DNA of 64,000 nt from Bryobacteraceae bacterium (GCA_023384675.1 JAHDVK010000008.1:124001-188000); one strand, 5' to 3'. Positions 16,807 through 25,815 are shown, numbered from the stretch's first letter. Notes: generated by a model not told the origin, from the letters alone. A program made the numbers and translations.

Positions 16807-18563
16807 CGGCCCAGAATGTAGCGCGAGCGGCGCGGATCGGCGCCGCCGTCGAGCACGCCGTCCTCGAACCGGATCAGCACCGGGGCCGAGGCGTTGCTCC
16901 ACGCGCCGCGCGTAGTGACGCGGTGGCCCAGGTCCATCAGGCGTTCGATCGTGGCGAGCGGCAGGCGATTTTCGAGCGTCACCTGGCCGGGCTTGAATTC
17001 GTGGAAGGCGAAACTTCCATAGAAATGTTCGCTTTGGAAGCGCGGCGCCTCCACGGCCTCCTGCGCGCCCATGCCGAACTCGATCAGGTTGAGCAGCACC
17101 TGGAGCATCGCCTGGTCCTGGTTGTCGCCGCCGGGCGTGGACATCACGACCCACGGCCGTCCGTCCTTCAGGACCATCGTCGGCGAGAGCGTGACGCGCG
17201 GGCGCTTGCCGGGCGCAAGCAGGTTCGGGTGGCCGGGCGTGAGGACGAACGATTGCAGGCGCGTCGAGAGCGGGATGCCGGTGTCGCCGGCGATCACGCT
17301 GGGCAGCCAGGCGCCGCTGGGCGTGGCCGAAAAGGCATTGCCCCAGCGGTCGATCACGTTGACGCAGGTGGTGTCGTGATCGCCCGAATCGCCGGATTGC
17401 GTGTCGAGGTTCAGCGGGCCGCCAAAGTCCCCGGGGCGGTGTTCGAGCGACGCGCGCGCAGGATCGATCAGAACGCGTCTTTTTGCCGCATAATCGCGCG
17501 AAAGAAGCTGTTTTTCGTCGACTTTTGCGTGCTCCGGATCGCCGTAGTAGCGGTCGCGGTCGGCGAAGGCAAGCTTCACAGCTTCGATCACCAGATGGAG
17601 ATACTCGGGGCTGTTGTGCTCCATCTCCTTCAAATCAAAGCCCTCCAGGATGCGCAGCGCCTGCAGCAGAACGGGCCCCTGCGTCCAAAAACCCGGCTTC
17701 ACGATCGTGTAGCCGCGGTAGTCAATCGTCCGCGGCTGATCGGTTTTGGCGCGGAACCCGGCGAGATCTTCGTAGCGGAGCAGGCCGCCGTTGGCTTCGC
17801 TGAAGGCGGCGATGCGGCGGGCGGTGGGGCCTTGGGCGAACTCGCGGCGGACGGCTTCGATTTTGGCCTTCCGGTCTCCTTTCGTTTTCTTTTCCACTTC
17901 GCAGAGCGATTCGAGGGTGCGTTTGAGAGAGGGCGAGCGAAAGAGCGCGCCGGGGGCCGGCGGCTCGTCTCCAGGCAGGAAAAACGCTTGAGAATCGGGC
18001 CAAAAGCGCAAAATTTTCGCGAAATCGGCGATAAATTTGGCGTACTCCTCGCCGATGGGGAAGGCCTCGGCGGATTCGATCGCGGGTGCCGCCGCCTCGC
18101 AGTAACCGCGCGTGCCGTATTCCGCCAGCGCCAGCATCAGCCCATCGAAGACACCCGGCGTGATGGCCGAACGGACGCCCAGCGAGGGGATGGGCGGGAT
18201 ACGGGCGCCCGTTTCCCACTCTTCCGGTTCGCGCTTGCGGAAGAATTCGGGGGTGGCGAGGCGGGGCGCGACGCCGACGCCGCTCACCACCACCGGGTCG
18301 CGCCCCGCCATCTTGAGGATCAGCGGCATCTCGCCGCCGAGGCCGAAGCGCGACTGCTCGGTGACCGCGGCGGCAAGCACCGCGGCGACGCCCGCATCCA
18401 CGGCATTGCCGCCCGCCATGAGCAAGCGCCAGCCGGCCTCGACCTGTTGATTGTTGGCCGCGCCGATCATCTCGCGCGTGCCGCGCACGGGCGGAAACAT
18501 GGTGGCGGGCTGCGCGGCGAGTTGCGCGGCCAGAAGCAGAAAAGCGGGGATGAATCTGATCAA
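16803..18563 (-). CDS. ggt: Gamma-glutamyltransferase
   Basis: This 586-residue secreted precursor has a signal peptide ending near AAQLAAQ. It would autocleave before the nucleophile T398 (DHDTTCVNVID) into large and small subunits, then hydrolyse or transfer gamma-glutamyl groups from glutathione. GGNAVDA near the N-terminus and STPGGDNQ in the small subunit are family signatures. It is the middle gene of a three-gene minus-strand operon, with 4-nt overlaps at both ends. Confidence 0.92.
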   Translation of the reverse strand: MIRFIPAFLLLAAQLAAQPATMFPPVRGTREMIGAANNQQVEAGWRLLMAGGNAVDAGVAAVLAAAVTEQSRFGLGGEMPLILKMAGRDPVVVSGVGVAPRLATPEFFRKREPEEWETGARIPPIPSLGVRSAITPGVFDGLMLALAEYGTRGYCEAAAPAIESAEAFPIGEEYAKFIADFAKILRFWPDSQAFFLPGDEPPAPGALFRSPSLKRTLESLCEVEKKTKGDRKAKIEAVRREFAQGPTARRIAAFSEANGGLLRYEDLAGFRAKTDQPRTIDYRGYTIVKPGFWTQGPVLLQALRILEGFDLKEMEHNSPEYLHLVIEAVKLAFADRDRYYGDPEHAKVDEKQLLSRDYAAKRRVLIDPARASLEHRPGDFGGPLNLDTQSGDSGDHDTTCVNVIDRWGNAFSATPSGAWLPSVIAGDTGIPLSTRLQSFVLTPGHPNLLAPGKRPRVTLSPTMVLKDGRPWVVMSTPGGDNQDQAMLQVLLNLIEFGMGAQEAVEAPRFQSEHFYGSFAFHEFKPGQVTLENRLPLATIERLMDLGHRVTTRGAWSNASAPVLIRFEDGVLDGGADPRRSRYILGR

Positions 18564-19099
18564 AGCGAGGCTCCTTCCCGGAGGCGGCGATATTTGCGGA
18601 GGATTTCAAAGACCACCACGCCGCCCGCGGTGGCGACGTTGAGCGAGTGTTTGCGGCCGAGCATGGGCAGGCGGACATGGGTGTCGCAGGCTTCGAGCAC
18701 GGCGGGCGCGAGGCCGTCCACTTCGTTGCCGAAGACGACGCAGAGCGGGAAGCGGGGCCGCCAGTCGAACAGGTCCACCGCGCGCTCGCTGGTTTCGATG
18801 GCGGCGATTTCGAAGCCGCGGGCGCGCAGGGAGCGCAGGGGGACCAGCGCGTCGGCGTTGTACTCCCAGGACACGGTCTCCTCGGCGCCCAGGGCCGTTT
18901 TGCGGACCGCGGCATTGGCGGGCGCGGCGGTGATGCCGCACAAATAGAGCCGCTCGACGCCCGCGGCGTCGGCGGTGCGGAAGAACGCGCCCGTGTTGTA
19001 GGCGCTACGGACGTGGTCGAGCACGAGCACGACGGGCAGGGGCGCGAGACCGTCGTAGGCGGCGGCAGCGGTGGTGGCGGCGAACGGCAGGCGCTCCAT
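18560..19099 (-). CDS. TrmH/SpoU-family RNA methyltransferase
   Basis: This 179-residue SPOUT enzyme methylates RNA ribose using S-adenosylmethionine. It shows the three motifs of the class: VRSAYNTGAFFRTADAAG (motif 1), FGNEVDGL (motif 2) and LGRKHSLNVATAGGVVVFE (motif 3, with an unusual RKHSLNV instead of MLGxxxSLNVS). It lacks the N-terminal L30-like domain of RlmB, so it is closer to single-domain SpoU proteins. The target RNA is unknown. The ggt start overlaps its stop by 4 nt. It is divergent from hutH. Confidence 0.88.
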   Translation of the reverse strand: MERLPFAATTAAAAYDGLAPLPVVLVLDHVRSAYNTGAFFRTADAAGVERLYLCGITAAPANAAVRKTALGAEETVSWEYNADALVPLRSLRARGFEIAAIETSERAVDLFDWRPRFPLCVVFGNEVDGLAPAVLEACDTHVRLPMLGRKHSLNVATAGGVVVFEILRKYRRLREGASL

Positions 19100-19115
19100 G
19101 CAAAGGTCTCGCGAT

Positions 19116-19122
19116 TAGGATA
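19116..19122. promoter_or_regulatory. Overlapping divergent -10 boxes, trmH-like / hutH
   Basis: TAGGAT (19116-19121, plus) and TATCCT (19122-19117, minus) are offset by one base in the 33-bp gap between the two start codons. The plus box ends 5 nt before GTG 19127 and 11 nt before ATG 19133. This third short divergent region has the same design as those at 3712-3721 and 9878-9887. Confidence 0.4.
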
Positions 19123-19132
19123 GCGTGTGGAG

Positions 19133-20638
19133 ATGATCACTCTCGACGGGGAGAGCCTGACGCTCGAGCAGGTGTCGGCGGTGGCGCGGGCCGGGGAGGA
19201 GGCGGAACTGGCGGCGGAGGCCCTGAAGCGCATGCGCCACTCGCGCGGCGTGGTGGAGGCGATGGCGGCGGGCGATAAACCCATCTACGGAGTGAACACG
19301 GGATTCGGGCAACTCGCCGATGTACGGATCGAGCCGGGCGATCTCGAGACGCTGCAGCACAACATCCTTCGTTCCCACGCCTGCGGGGTGGGCGAACCGC
19401 TGCCCGAGGACGTGGTCCGGGCGATGATGCTGATTCGCGCGAACGTGCTGGCGAAGGGCCTGTCGGGGATCCGGACACAGGTGGCCAAGCGCCTGCTGGC
19501 GCTGTTGAACAAGGGCGTGACGCCGGTGGCGCCTTCGCGCGGCAGCGTGGGCGCGAGCGGCGATCTGGCCCCGCTCGCGCACATGGCGCTGGTGCTGACC
19601 GGCGAGGGATCGGCGTGGTTTAACGGCAAGCTCATGCCCGGCGGCGAGGCGCTGGAGGCAGCGGGCGTCGCGCCGCTCACGCTCCAGGCCAAGGAAGGGA
19701 TTTCGCTGGTCAATGGGACGCAGGCGATGCTGGGCGTGGGCGGATTGGCGCTGCTCGATGCCGAGGACCTGGCGGAGGCCGCGGATGCGGCCTGCGCGCT
19801 TTCGCTCGATGCGTTGAAAGGAACGCCGCGCGCGTTTGACGAGCGGCTGCACGAGGCGCGGCCGCATCCGGGCCAGCAGGCCAGCGCCGCGCGGCTGCGG
19901 GCGTGGCTCGAGGGCAGCGAGATCCGCGCCTCGCACCAGGCGTGCCGGCGCGTGCAGGACGCCTATTCGCTGCGCTGCGCGCCGCAGGTGCATGGAGCGG
20001 CCGCGGACGCGCTCGCCGAGGTGCGGCGGGTGGTGTCGATCGAGCTGAACGCCGCCACCGACAATCCGCTGGTCTTCGGAGACGAGGTGATCTCGGGCGG
20101 CAACTTCCACGGCCAGCATCTGGCGCTGGTATTCGACTACTCCTCGATCGCGCTGTGCTCGCTGGCGGGCATCAGTGAGCGGCGCGTGGACCGGCTGGTG
20201 AATCCGGCGCTGAACGAAGGGCTGCCGCCGTTTCTGACGACGCACGCGGGCCTGGAATCCGGATTGATGATGCTGCAGGTGACGGCCGCCGCGCTGGTGG
20301 CCGAACTGCGCGTGCTGGCCACGCCCGCGTCGCCCGGCTCGATCACCACCAGCGGCAACAAAGAGGACTTCGTCTCGATGGGCATGACCGCCGCGCTGAA
20401 GTTTCGCGACGCGGTGGCGCTGGCCCGGCAGGTGCTGGCGATCGAGTTTGTGGTCGCGCTGCACGCGCTCGAAACCCTGCGGCCCTCGAAGACGGGGACG
20501 CGGCTGGAACTCCTGCGCGGCGAGCTGGCGGGAATCGTCCGCCCCGTGCTCGAAGACCGCCCACGCTCGGCCGAAATCGAGGCTGTCAGCGTGTGGCTTC
20601 GGGGGTGGCGAACACGGAAAAGCGCGTGGTGTTCTTGA
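19133..20638 (+). CDS. hutH: Histidine ammonia-lyase
   Basis: This 501-residue lyase removes ammonia from L-histidine to give urocanate. The self-formed MIO cofactor comes from A141-S142-G143 (SVGASGDLAPLAH). The Ser-His pair S81-H82 (RSHACGVGE) at the selectivity position is the histidine version, not the His-Leu or Phe-Leu of tyrosine or phenylalanine lyases. Y52 and NKEDFVSMG are also present. ATG 19133 matches the family start, with GTG 19127 as an alternative. No hutU, hutI or hutG is nearby. The last 18 codons overlap the convergent GNAT gene by 53 nt. Confidence 0.9.
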   Translation: MITLDGESLTLEQVSAVARAGEEAELAAEALKRMRHSRGVVEAMAAGDKPIYGVNTGFGQLADVRIEPGDLETLQHNILRSHACGVGEPLPEDVVRAMMLIRANVLAKGLSGIRTQVAKRLLALLNKGVTPVAPSRGSVGASGDLAPLAHMALVLTGEGSAWFNGKLMPGGEALEAAGVAPLTLQAKEGISLVNGTQAMLGVGGLALLDAEDLAEAADAACALSLDALKGTPRAFDERLHEARPHPGQQASAARLRAWLEGSEIRASHQACRRVQDAYSLRCAPQVHGAAADALAEVRRVVSIELNAATDNPLVFGDEVISGGNFHGQHLALVFDYSSIALCSLAGISERRVDRLVNPALNEGLPPFLTTHAGLESGLMMLQVTAAALVAELRVLATPASPGSITTSGNKEDFVSMGMTAALKFRDAVALARQVLAIEFVVALHALETLRPSKTGTRLELLRGELAGIVRPVLEDRPRSAEIEAVSVWLRGWRTRKSAWCS

Positions 20639-21374
20639 AGCCGAGCTTGCGGTAAAGGTTCAGGCCGGCGGGCGAGGATTGCAGCACCAGCGGGCCCTCG
20701 GCGCCGGCGGCGCGCGCTTCGGCGATGGCGCGCCGCATCACCGCTTCGGCATAACCGCGGCCGCGCAGTTCGGGCAGGGTGCCGACGGAATAGATGCCCA
20801 GCGCGCCGTGCGCGGCGACGGTGGCCGCGCTGGATACCACACGGCCCTTCTCCCAGGCGGTCCACATTCGCAGCGGATGATTCCACACCGCGGGATCTTC
20901 GTACGCCGCGCTGGCGTAATTCCGGGGGAGGCGGAAACAGGCGGCGGCGAGTTGCGTGAAGCCTTTGCGGGTGGCATCGTCGTCGACGGCGCGCATTTCG
21001 AGATCGGGCAGCGGACGGCGCGGCGCGGCAAGATCGGGCATTTCCATGCCGGGCGGCTCGCCGATGCAGTCGAGACCGAACCCTCGAAAAAGGCTATGCA
21101 TGCGGCGGACATCGCGCCGCGCCAGGTAGTCTTCACAGACCCAGATGGACCAGGGCGAACCGAGTGCATCGTAATGGTCGCGCGCCACCGACACGCGCCG
21201 CTCGAATTCACCTTCGGGCGCGGAAGTCAGCGGCGCGCTCAGCAGGGCGATGTTGAAGACCGAATAACGCACCGGGGCCGTGATCAACAGAATGCCCGCA
21301 CGCTCCACGGCGCGCCCATAGAAGCCGAGCGAGACGGCGAGGTTGCGGGCATTGCGGTCGATGGCGGGGGTCAT
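20586..21374 (-). CDS. GNAT-family N-acetyltransferase
   Basis: This 262-residue protein has an N-terminal ~120 residues of unclear relation and a C-terminal GNAT domain (about 135-260). The acetyl-CoA loop is the RGRGYAEAVMR segment, preceded by the beta-bulge strand GIYSVGTLPE. The ATG at 21374 overlaps the priA stop as ATGA, so it is translated from the priA transcript. The acceptor substrate is unknown. Confidence 0.82.
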   Translation of the reverse strand: MTPAIDRNARNLAVSLGFYGRAVERAGILLITAPVRYSVFNIALLSAPLTSAPEGEFERRVSVARDHYDALGSPWSIWVCEDYLARRDVRRMHSLFRGFGLDCIGEPPGMEMPDLAAPRRPLPDLEMRAVDDDATRKGFTQLAAACFRLPRNYASAAYEDPAVWNHPLRMWTAWEKGRVVSSAATVAAHGALGIYSVGTLPELRGRGYAEAVMRRAIAEARAAGAEGPLVLQSSPAGLNLYRKLGFKNTTRFSVFATPEATR

Positions 21375-23791
21375 AAAAGGCTCAGCGGGTCGACATCGAT
21401 CACCAGCGCGGTAGCGGGCCATTTCGCATCGGCGGCGTAGCGGCGCAGTTCGCGCAAGCGTTCGTTGAGGTTGGGCCGCGAAGTGGTCTTGATAAGCATC
21501 TGGTAGCGGAATTCGTTCTTGAGCCGGGGGACGGGCGCTTCGGCGGGGCCGAGAACTTTCATGCCCGGCCCAGGCTCGCCCAGAATGCGGGCGAGCTCGG
21601 CCGACAGGCGCAAGGCGTCCTCCTGTTTTTCGGCGCGCACCAGGATGTTGGCCATCGCGCTGAAGGGCGGATAGCGCATCAAACGGCGGAATTCGATCTC
21701 CTTTTCGTAGAATTTCGCGTAATCCTGCGCGGCGGCGCAGCGCACGGCGTAGTGGTCCGGGTTGATGGTTTGCAGCAGGACGTGGCCCGGCAGGTGATGG
21801 CGGCCCGCGCGCCCGGCGACTTGCGTCAGCAGTTGGAAGGTGCGTTCGGCGGCGCGGAAGTCCGGCATGCCGAGGCCGATGTCGGCCGAGACCACACCGA
21901 CAAAGGTGACGTTTGGGATGTCGTGGCCCTTGGCGATCATCTGCGTTCCGACGAGGATATCGTAATTGCCCTCGCGGAAACCGCCCAGGATGTGCTGGTA
22001 GTGGTGTTTGGTGGTGACGGTGTCGCGGTCGAGCCGGGCGACCCGGGCGCGAGGAAAGGAGCGGTGGAGCTCATCCTCGACTTTCTCCGAGCCACTGCCC
22101 ACGAAATAAACGTGTTCGCTGCCGCACTGAGGGCACTTCTCCGGGATTCGCGCGGCGTGCCCGCAGTAGTGGCACAGCAGGCGTTTGTCGCGGCGGTGGT
22201 GGGTGAGACCGACGGCGCAGTTGGGGCACTCGACGCGCTCGCCGCAGGCTCGGCAGGTGACCGCGGAGGAATAGCCGCGCCGGTTCATCAGCAGGATGGT
22301 CTGTTCGCCGGCTTCGAGCCGGGCATTCACGGCCTCCACCAGCCGCCGGGAAAACAGGGCGTTCTGGCGGGTTTCGAGGAATTCCTCGCGCATATCGACA
22401 ATTTCGACCTGGGGCATGGGCCGCCCGCCGATCCGCGAATCCAACGACAGCAGCTTGGACTTGCCGCGCTCGGCGTTGTGGCGGCTTTCGAGGCTGGGCG
22501 TGGCCGAACCGAGCACCACCACGCCGCCGGCCATGTGGGCGCGGATGATGGCGGCGTCGCGGCCGTGGTAGCGAGGCGTTTCCTCCTGTTTGTAGCTGTT
22601 GTCGTGCTCTTCGTCGACGATGATGAGGCCGAGGTTCTGGACGGGCGCGAACACGGCCGAACGGGTGCCCACGCCGACGCGCGCGGCGCCCGACCGCAGC
22701 CGGCGCCACTGGGCCGCGCGCTCGGAGTCGTTGAAGGCTGAATGCAGAATGGCCACCTGATCGCCGAACCGCGCGTGAAACTGGCCCGCGACAGCCGGGG
22801 TGAGCGCGATTTCGGGCACCAGCAGGAGCGCGCCGCGGCCCAGGCGCAGCGCCTCCTCGATCGCGCTCAAGTACACCTCGGTTTTGCCCGAACCGGTGAC
22901 GCCGTGCAGCAGGAAGGTCTGATAGCTTGCCTCGCGCAGGGCGGCGAGAATCGCGGCGAGCGCGGCGTCCTGATCGCCGTTGAGCTGATGCGGGGCGCTG
23001 GCCCATTGGGTGTCGGCCGTCAGCGCCTCCGTCTGCAGCTTCAGCAAGCCCCGGCGGGCCAGCGCGCGGGCGGCCGTGCTGGCGTTCTTCACCTGGCGGC
23101 TCAGCGCTTCCAGGTTATGCTCGCCGGGGTGCAGCTCGAGGAAGGCCAGCAGTTCGCGTTCAGCCTTGAGCAGCTTGACGCCTTCGGGCCGGGAGGAGAA
23201 TTCCACGCGCAGTTTCGAGGCGGGCGCGCGCAGCGGATCGCGTTCGGCGAGGTTCTCTTCCTGAGCGACGAACCCCTTCTTTTCGAGGCTTTTTAGGAGT
23301 TTCTTCGCGCCGGGGATTCTGCGTTCGAGGGTGGCGTCGGCGAGCGGGCGCGCTTCGAGAGCGCGGAGCAGCGCGGTGGCGGAGTCCGGATCGCCTGTTT
23401 CCATCACCAGTTGGCGGGTGACCTGATGGCCCTTGTCCGTCAGCGCCCAGATTTTTGTTTTGCGCATTTCGCCGCCAAGCGGCGCCATGCCGCGCAGGAC
23501 TTCGCCGAGCGGCGCACAGTAATAGTTGGCGATGAACTGCGCGAGCCGCAGCAGGTGCTCATCAAAGACGGGTTCGGCGTCGATCAGCCGGAGCGCGTCG
23601 CGGACCTCGGCCTCGGGCGGATCGTTGTGGGTCCGCACCGCGACGCCGGTCAGTTTGCGGCCGCCGAACGGGACCAGCAGCCGGCAGCCGGTTTGCACGC
23701 GGTGGCGGAGGGTTTCGGGGAGCCGGTAAGTGAAGGCGCGGTCCAGCGGGACGGGCAGGCTGACGTCGGCGTAAAGAAATTGTCGATCCAT
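21371..23791 (-). CDS. priA: Primosomal helicase PriA (replication restart)
   Basis: This 806-residue 3'-5' DNA helicase reloads the replisome at stalled forks. It has an N-terminal 3'BD, a helicase core with Walker A (GVTGSGKTEVY), a DEEH Walker B (VDEEHDNSYK), and a GSATPS motif. Eight zinc-binding cysteines lie between CRACGERVECPNC and CPQCGSEH. All hallmarks are intact and the length is typical. It is the first gene of the priA-GNAT pair. Confidence 0.95.
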   Translation of the reverse strand: MDRQFLYADVSLPVPLDRAFTYRLPETLRHRVQTGCRLLVPFGGRKLTGVAVRTHNDPPEAEVRDALRLIDAEPVFDEHLLRLAQFIANYYCAPLGEVLRGMAPLGGEMRKTKIWALTDKGHQVTRQLVMETGDPDSATALLRALEARPLADATLERRIPGAKKLLKSLEKKGFVAQEENLAERDPLRAPASKLRVEFSSRPEGVKLLKAERELLAFLELHPGEHNLEALSRQVKNASTAARALARRGLLKLQTEALTADTQWASAPHQLNGDQDAALAAILAALREASYQTFLLHGVTGSGKTEVYLSAIEEALRLGRGALLLVPEIALTPAVAGQFHARFGDQVAILHSAFNDSERAAQWRRLRSGAARVGVGTRSAVFAPVQNLGLIIVDEEHDNSYKQEETPRYHGRDAAIIRAHMAGGVVVLGSATPSLESRHNAERGKSKLLSLDSRIGGRPMPQVEIVDMREEFLETRQNALFSRRLVEAVNARLEAGEQTILLMNRRGYSSAVTCRACGERVECPNCAVGLTHHRRDKRLLCHYCGHAARIPEKCPQCGSEHVYFVGSGSEKVEDELHRSFPRARVARLDRDTVTTKHHYQHILGGFREGNYDILVGTQMIAKGHDIPNVTFVGVVSADIGLGMPDFRAAERTFQLLTQVAGRAGRHHLPGHVLLQTINPDHYAVRCAAAQDYAKFYEKEIEFRRLMRYPPFSAMANILVRAEKQEDALRLSAELARILGEPGPGMKVLGPAEAPVPRLKNEFRYQMLIKTTSRPNLNERLRELRRYAADAKWPATALVIDVDPLSLL

Positions 23792-23846
23792 GGTGTAACC
23801 CCGGGCCGGCCCGGCAGCGTTCTCCTAGTTGCAGGAGTAACCCCCA

Positions 23847-24266
23847 ATGAGAAAGTTTCTCTCAATTTGTGTCTTGACCTTCGTGACCGCCGCCCTCGTC
23901 CTCGCCGCCGGCGTGGATGGCAAGTGGGTGGCCGAGCAGAAATTCACGCCTCCGAACGGCGGCGATGAGATCACCATCACCACAACCTTCGATCTGAAAG
24001 CAGAAGGGAATAAGCTCACCGGCACGGTGACCTCGTCCGGCATGGGCCGGGGCGAGCCGCGTCCCGCGGAGATCGTCGATGGCAAGATCGATGGCGACAA
24101 GCTGGAGTTCGTCACCGTCACCACCACGCAGCGCGGCGAGATGAAGTGGAAGTGGGAAGCCACGGTGGCGGGCGACACCCTCACCGGCAAGCGCACCCGC
24201 GAAGGCGGCGAGGGCCGCGGCGGGCGCATGGGCGCGCTCGGCGAGTTCACCGCCAAACGGCAATAA
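23847..24266 (+). CDS. Small secreted protein, single beta-domain
   Basis: This 139-residue protein has a clear signal peptide (MRKFLSICVLTFVTAALVLA) and AGGAG upstream of the ATG. The mature part begins GKWVAEQ and continues as alternating strands with LKAEGNKLTGTV and GDTLTGKR. The same pattern occurs twice in the protein at 58588-59250, so the two are probably related lipocalin-like or DUF-type acidobacterial proteins. The end is Gly/Arg-rich. Its role is unknown. A terminator follows. Confidence 0.8.
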   Translation: MRKFLSICVLTFVTAALVLAAGVDGKWVAEQKFTPPNGGDEITITTTFDLKAEGNKLTGTVTSSGMGRGEPRPAEIVDGKIDGDKLEFVTVTTTQRGEMKWKWEATVAGDTLTGKRTREGGEGRGGRMGALGEFTAKRQ

Positions 24267-24285
24267 AGGAATCGGCATTTCGCGC

Positions 24286-24322
24286 AAGGCCGCCGCTTTC
24301 AGCTGAAGGGGGCGGCCTTTTT
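24286..24322 (+). terminator. Rho-independent terminator
   Basis: AAGGCCGCC (24286-24294) pairs with GGCGGCCTT (24311-24319) and is followed by TTT. The interior can pair further around CAGCTG. Confidence 0.85.
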
Positions 24323-24338
24323 CCCGCACCCGCCCCCC

Positions 24339-24344
24339 TATAAT
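24339..24344 (+). promoter_or_regulatory. -10 box of the O-ligase-like gene
   Basis: A perfect TATAAT lies 37 nt before the ATG at 24382. No convincing -35 is visible, because the preceding terminator occupies that space. Confidence 0.5.
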
Positions 24345-24381
24345 TAAAGAGCGTAGCCGGCCGGTCCGCTTACCGGGGATC

Positions 24382-25770
24382 ATGCGTGAAACCCTTGTCA
24401 TTTTGCTGGTGATCGGCGCCTGCGTGGCGGGCATGCACCGTCCGCGCATCGCCCTGATCGCTTATGTCTGGTTTGCGATCATGCGCCCTGACGTGCTCGC
24501 CTGGGCCGAGGACCGCCCGTATTCGCTGGTGCTGGGCATTGTGGCGCTCTTCAGTTGCCTGCGAGAGTTCCCGTATTTGATCCCCGCGCTGCGGTCCCGC
24601 TGGCTCGTGATCCTGATCTGCCTTTTCGGGTGGATGGCTCTTTCGGTTCTGTTCTCGCCTTACGTGGAGGAATCGTTTTTTTACCTCCGGATCTTCTTCC
24701 CCACGCTGATCACGGCGCTGCTGGTCCCGGTGGTCCTGCGCACTGCCGGCGACCTGCGCATCCTGTTCATGGTGATGGCGTTTTCGCTCGGTTTCCTCGG
24801 GATGAAGTTTGGAGCGTGGGGCGTGATGCACGGCGGCGTCCAGTTCACGGGCGGTTACGGCGGTTCGCTCAGCGATAATAACCTCTTCGCTCTCGGCATG
24901 GTGATCGGTCTCCCGCTCTGCTGGTTCGCCCGGCAGGTGACCGGGGACTACCGCCTGAAACTCGTTTTTCTCGGCTGTACCGCGCTGATGCTGCCGGCCA
25001 TCATCATGACGCATTCGCGTGGCGGCGTGGTCGCGCTGGCGGCGGTTCTGCTGTTCATCGCCTGGTACTCGAAGCGCCGCGTGCTGACGTTCGCTCTGCT
25101 CGGCATACTGCTGATTCCTTCGGTTTACCTGGTGAAGACATCCTTCGCGGAGCGGATCGCCACCTTATCCAACGTAGATGAGGACGCGTCGGCGCAAAAC
25201 CGCCTCATCCACTGGCGCGGCGCGTTCCGGCTGGCGCTGGATCACCCGGTCACCGGCGTCGGTTTCGGCGGGGCGGCGTACGTCCGGACGGTCTCCGATT
25301 ACCTGGGCTTTCCCACCAAGCATTATGCCCACAACAACTACTTGCAGATGCTCGCCGATTCGGGTTTCCCGGCGTTTGCGATGCTGTGCGTACTTCTGTT
25401 CGGACAGATCCTGCATCTGCGCTATCTCGGGGTCCGCTTCAGGAAGCTCGGCGACATTCCGATGTCCGCGATGGCCCTGGGCATGTGCGGCGCGCTGATC
25501 GGTTTCGCGGTGGGCAGCGTGTTTCTCAGCCGCACGTACTACGAAACGATCTACTACATGTTCGTGTTCACCGCGGCGTATGGGCTCGTGGCGGCGGAAC
25601 GGTTGAATGCCCTGGAATCGGCCACCGAAGAGCCCGTCACCGCCGCCGCGATTCTGCCTGAACCCATACCCTCTCCGCTCCCTGAAGCCGTTCCCGCGCG
25701 CTACAAGCTCGGCGGACGCGAGCGCATGAGACAATCCGGTCCAGCGGCGGGATCCTCCCCGCGTTCATAG
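24382..25770 (+). CDS. O-antigen-ligase/Wzy-like membrane protein, PEP-CTERM O-glycosylation type
   Basis: This 462-residue polytopic protein has about eleven hydrophobic segments and a soluble C-terminal tail. The N-terminus (hydrophobic helix, then HRPRIALIAYVWFAIMRP) closely resembles the putative exosortase-A-associated O-glycosylation ligases. The large periplasmic loop has the Wzy_C pattern with RLIHWRGAF, HPVTGVGFGG and HYAHNNYLQML, including the conserved His. If so, it attaches glycan to exported proteins such as the PEP-CTERM protein at 11925. A terminator abuts its stop codon. Confidence 0.75.
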   Translation: MRETLVILLVIGACVAGMHRPRIALIAYVWFAIMRPDVLAWAEDRPYSLVLGIVALFSCLREFPYLIPALRSRWLVILICLFGWMALSVLFSPYVEESFFYLRIFFPTLITALLVPVVLRTAGDLRILFMVMAFSLGFLGMKFGAWGVMHGGVQFTGGYGGSLSDNNLFALGMVIGLPLCWFARQVTGDYRLKLVFLGCTALMLPAIIMTHSRGGVVALAAVLLFIAWYSKRRVLTFALLGILLIPSVYLVKTSFAERIATLSNVDEDASAQNRLIHWRGAFRLALDHPVTGVGFGGAAYVRTVSDYLGFPTKHYAHNNYLQMLADSGFPAFAMLCVLLFGQILHLRYLGVRFRKLGDIPMSAMALGMCGALIGFAVGSVFLSRTYYETIYYMFVFTAAYGLVAAERLNALESATEEPVTAAAILPEPIPSPLPEAVPARYKLGGRERMRQSGPAAGSSPRS

Positions 25771-25807
25771 GAAAAGGCCCGAATCCCTGGGGGACGCGGG
25801 CCTTTTC
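25771..25807. terminator. Bidirectional terminator
   Basis: An 11-bp perfect stem, GAAAAGGCCCG with CGGGCCTTTTC (25771-25781 and 25797-25807), begins right after the stop codon. The T4 tract appears on both strands, so it could also end minus-strand transcripts coming from 26055. Confidence 0.75.
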
Positions 25808-25815
25808 GGAGAGGT

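Noticed and set aside
16807-17154. Upstream extension of the GT-C-like gene to 17154
   Set aside because: It is Arg/Pro-rich antiframe sequence of ggt. The ATGA overlap at 16806 is the natural start.
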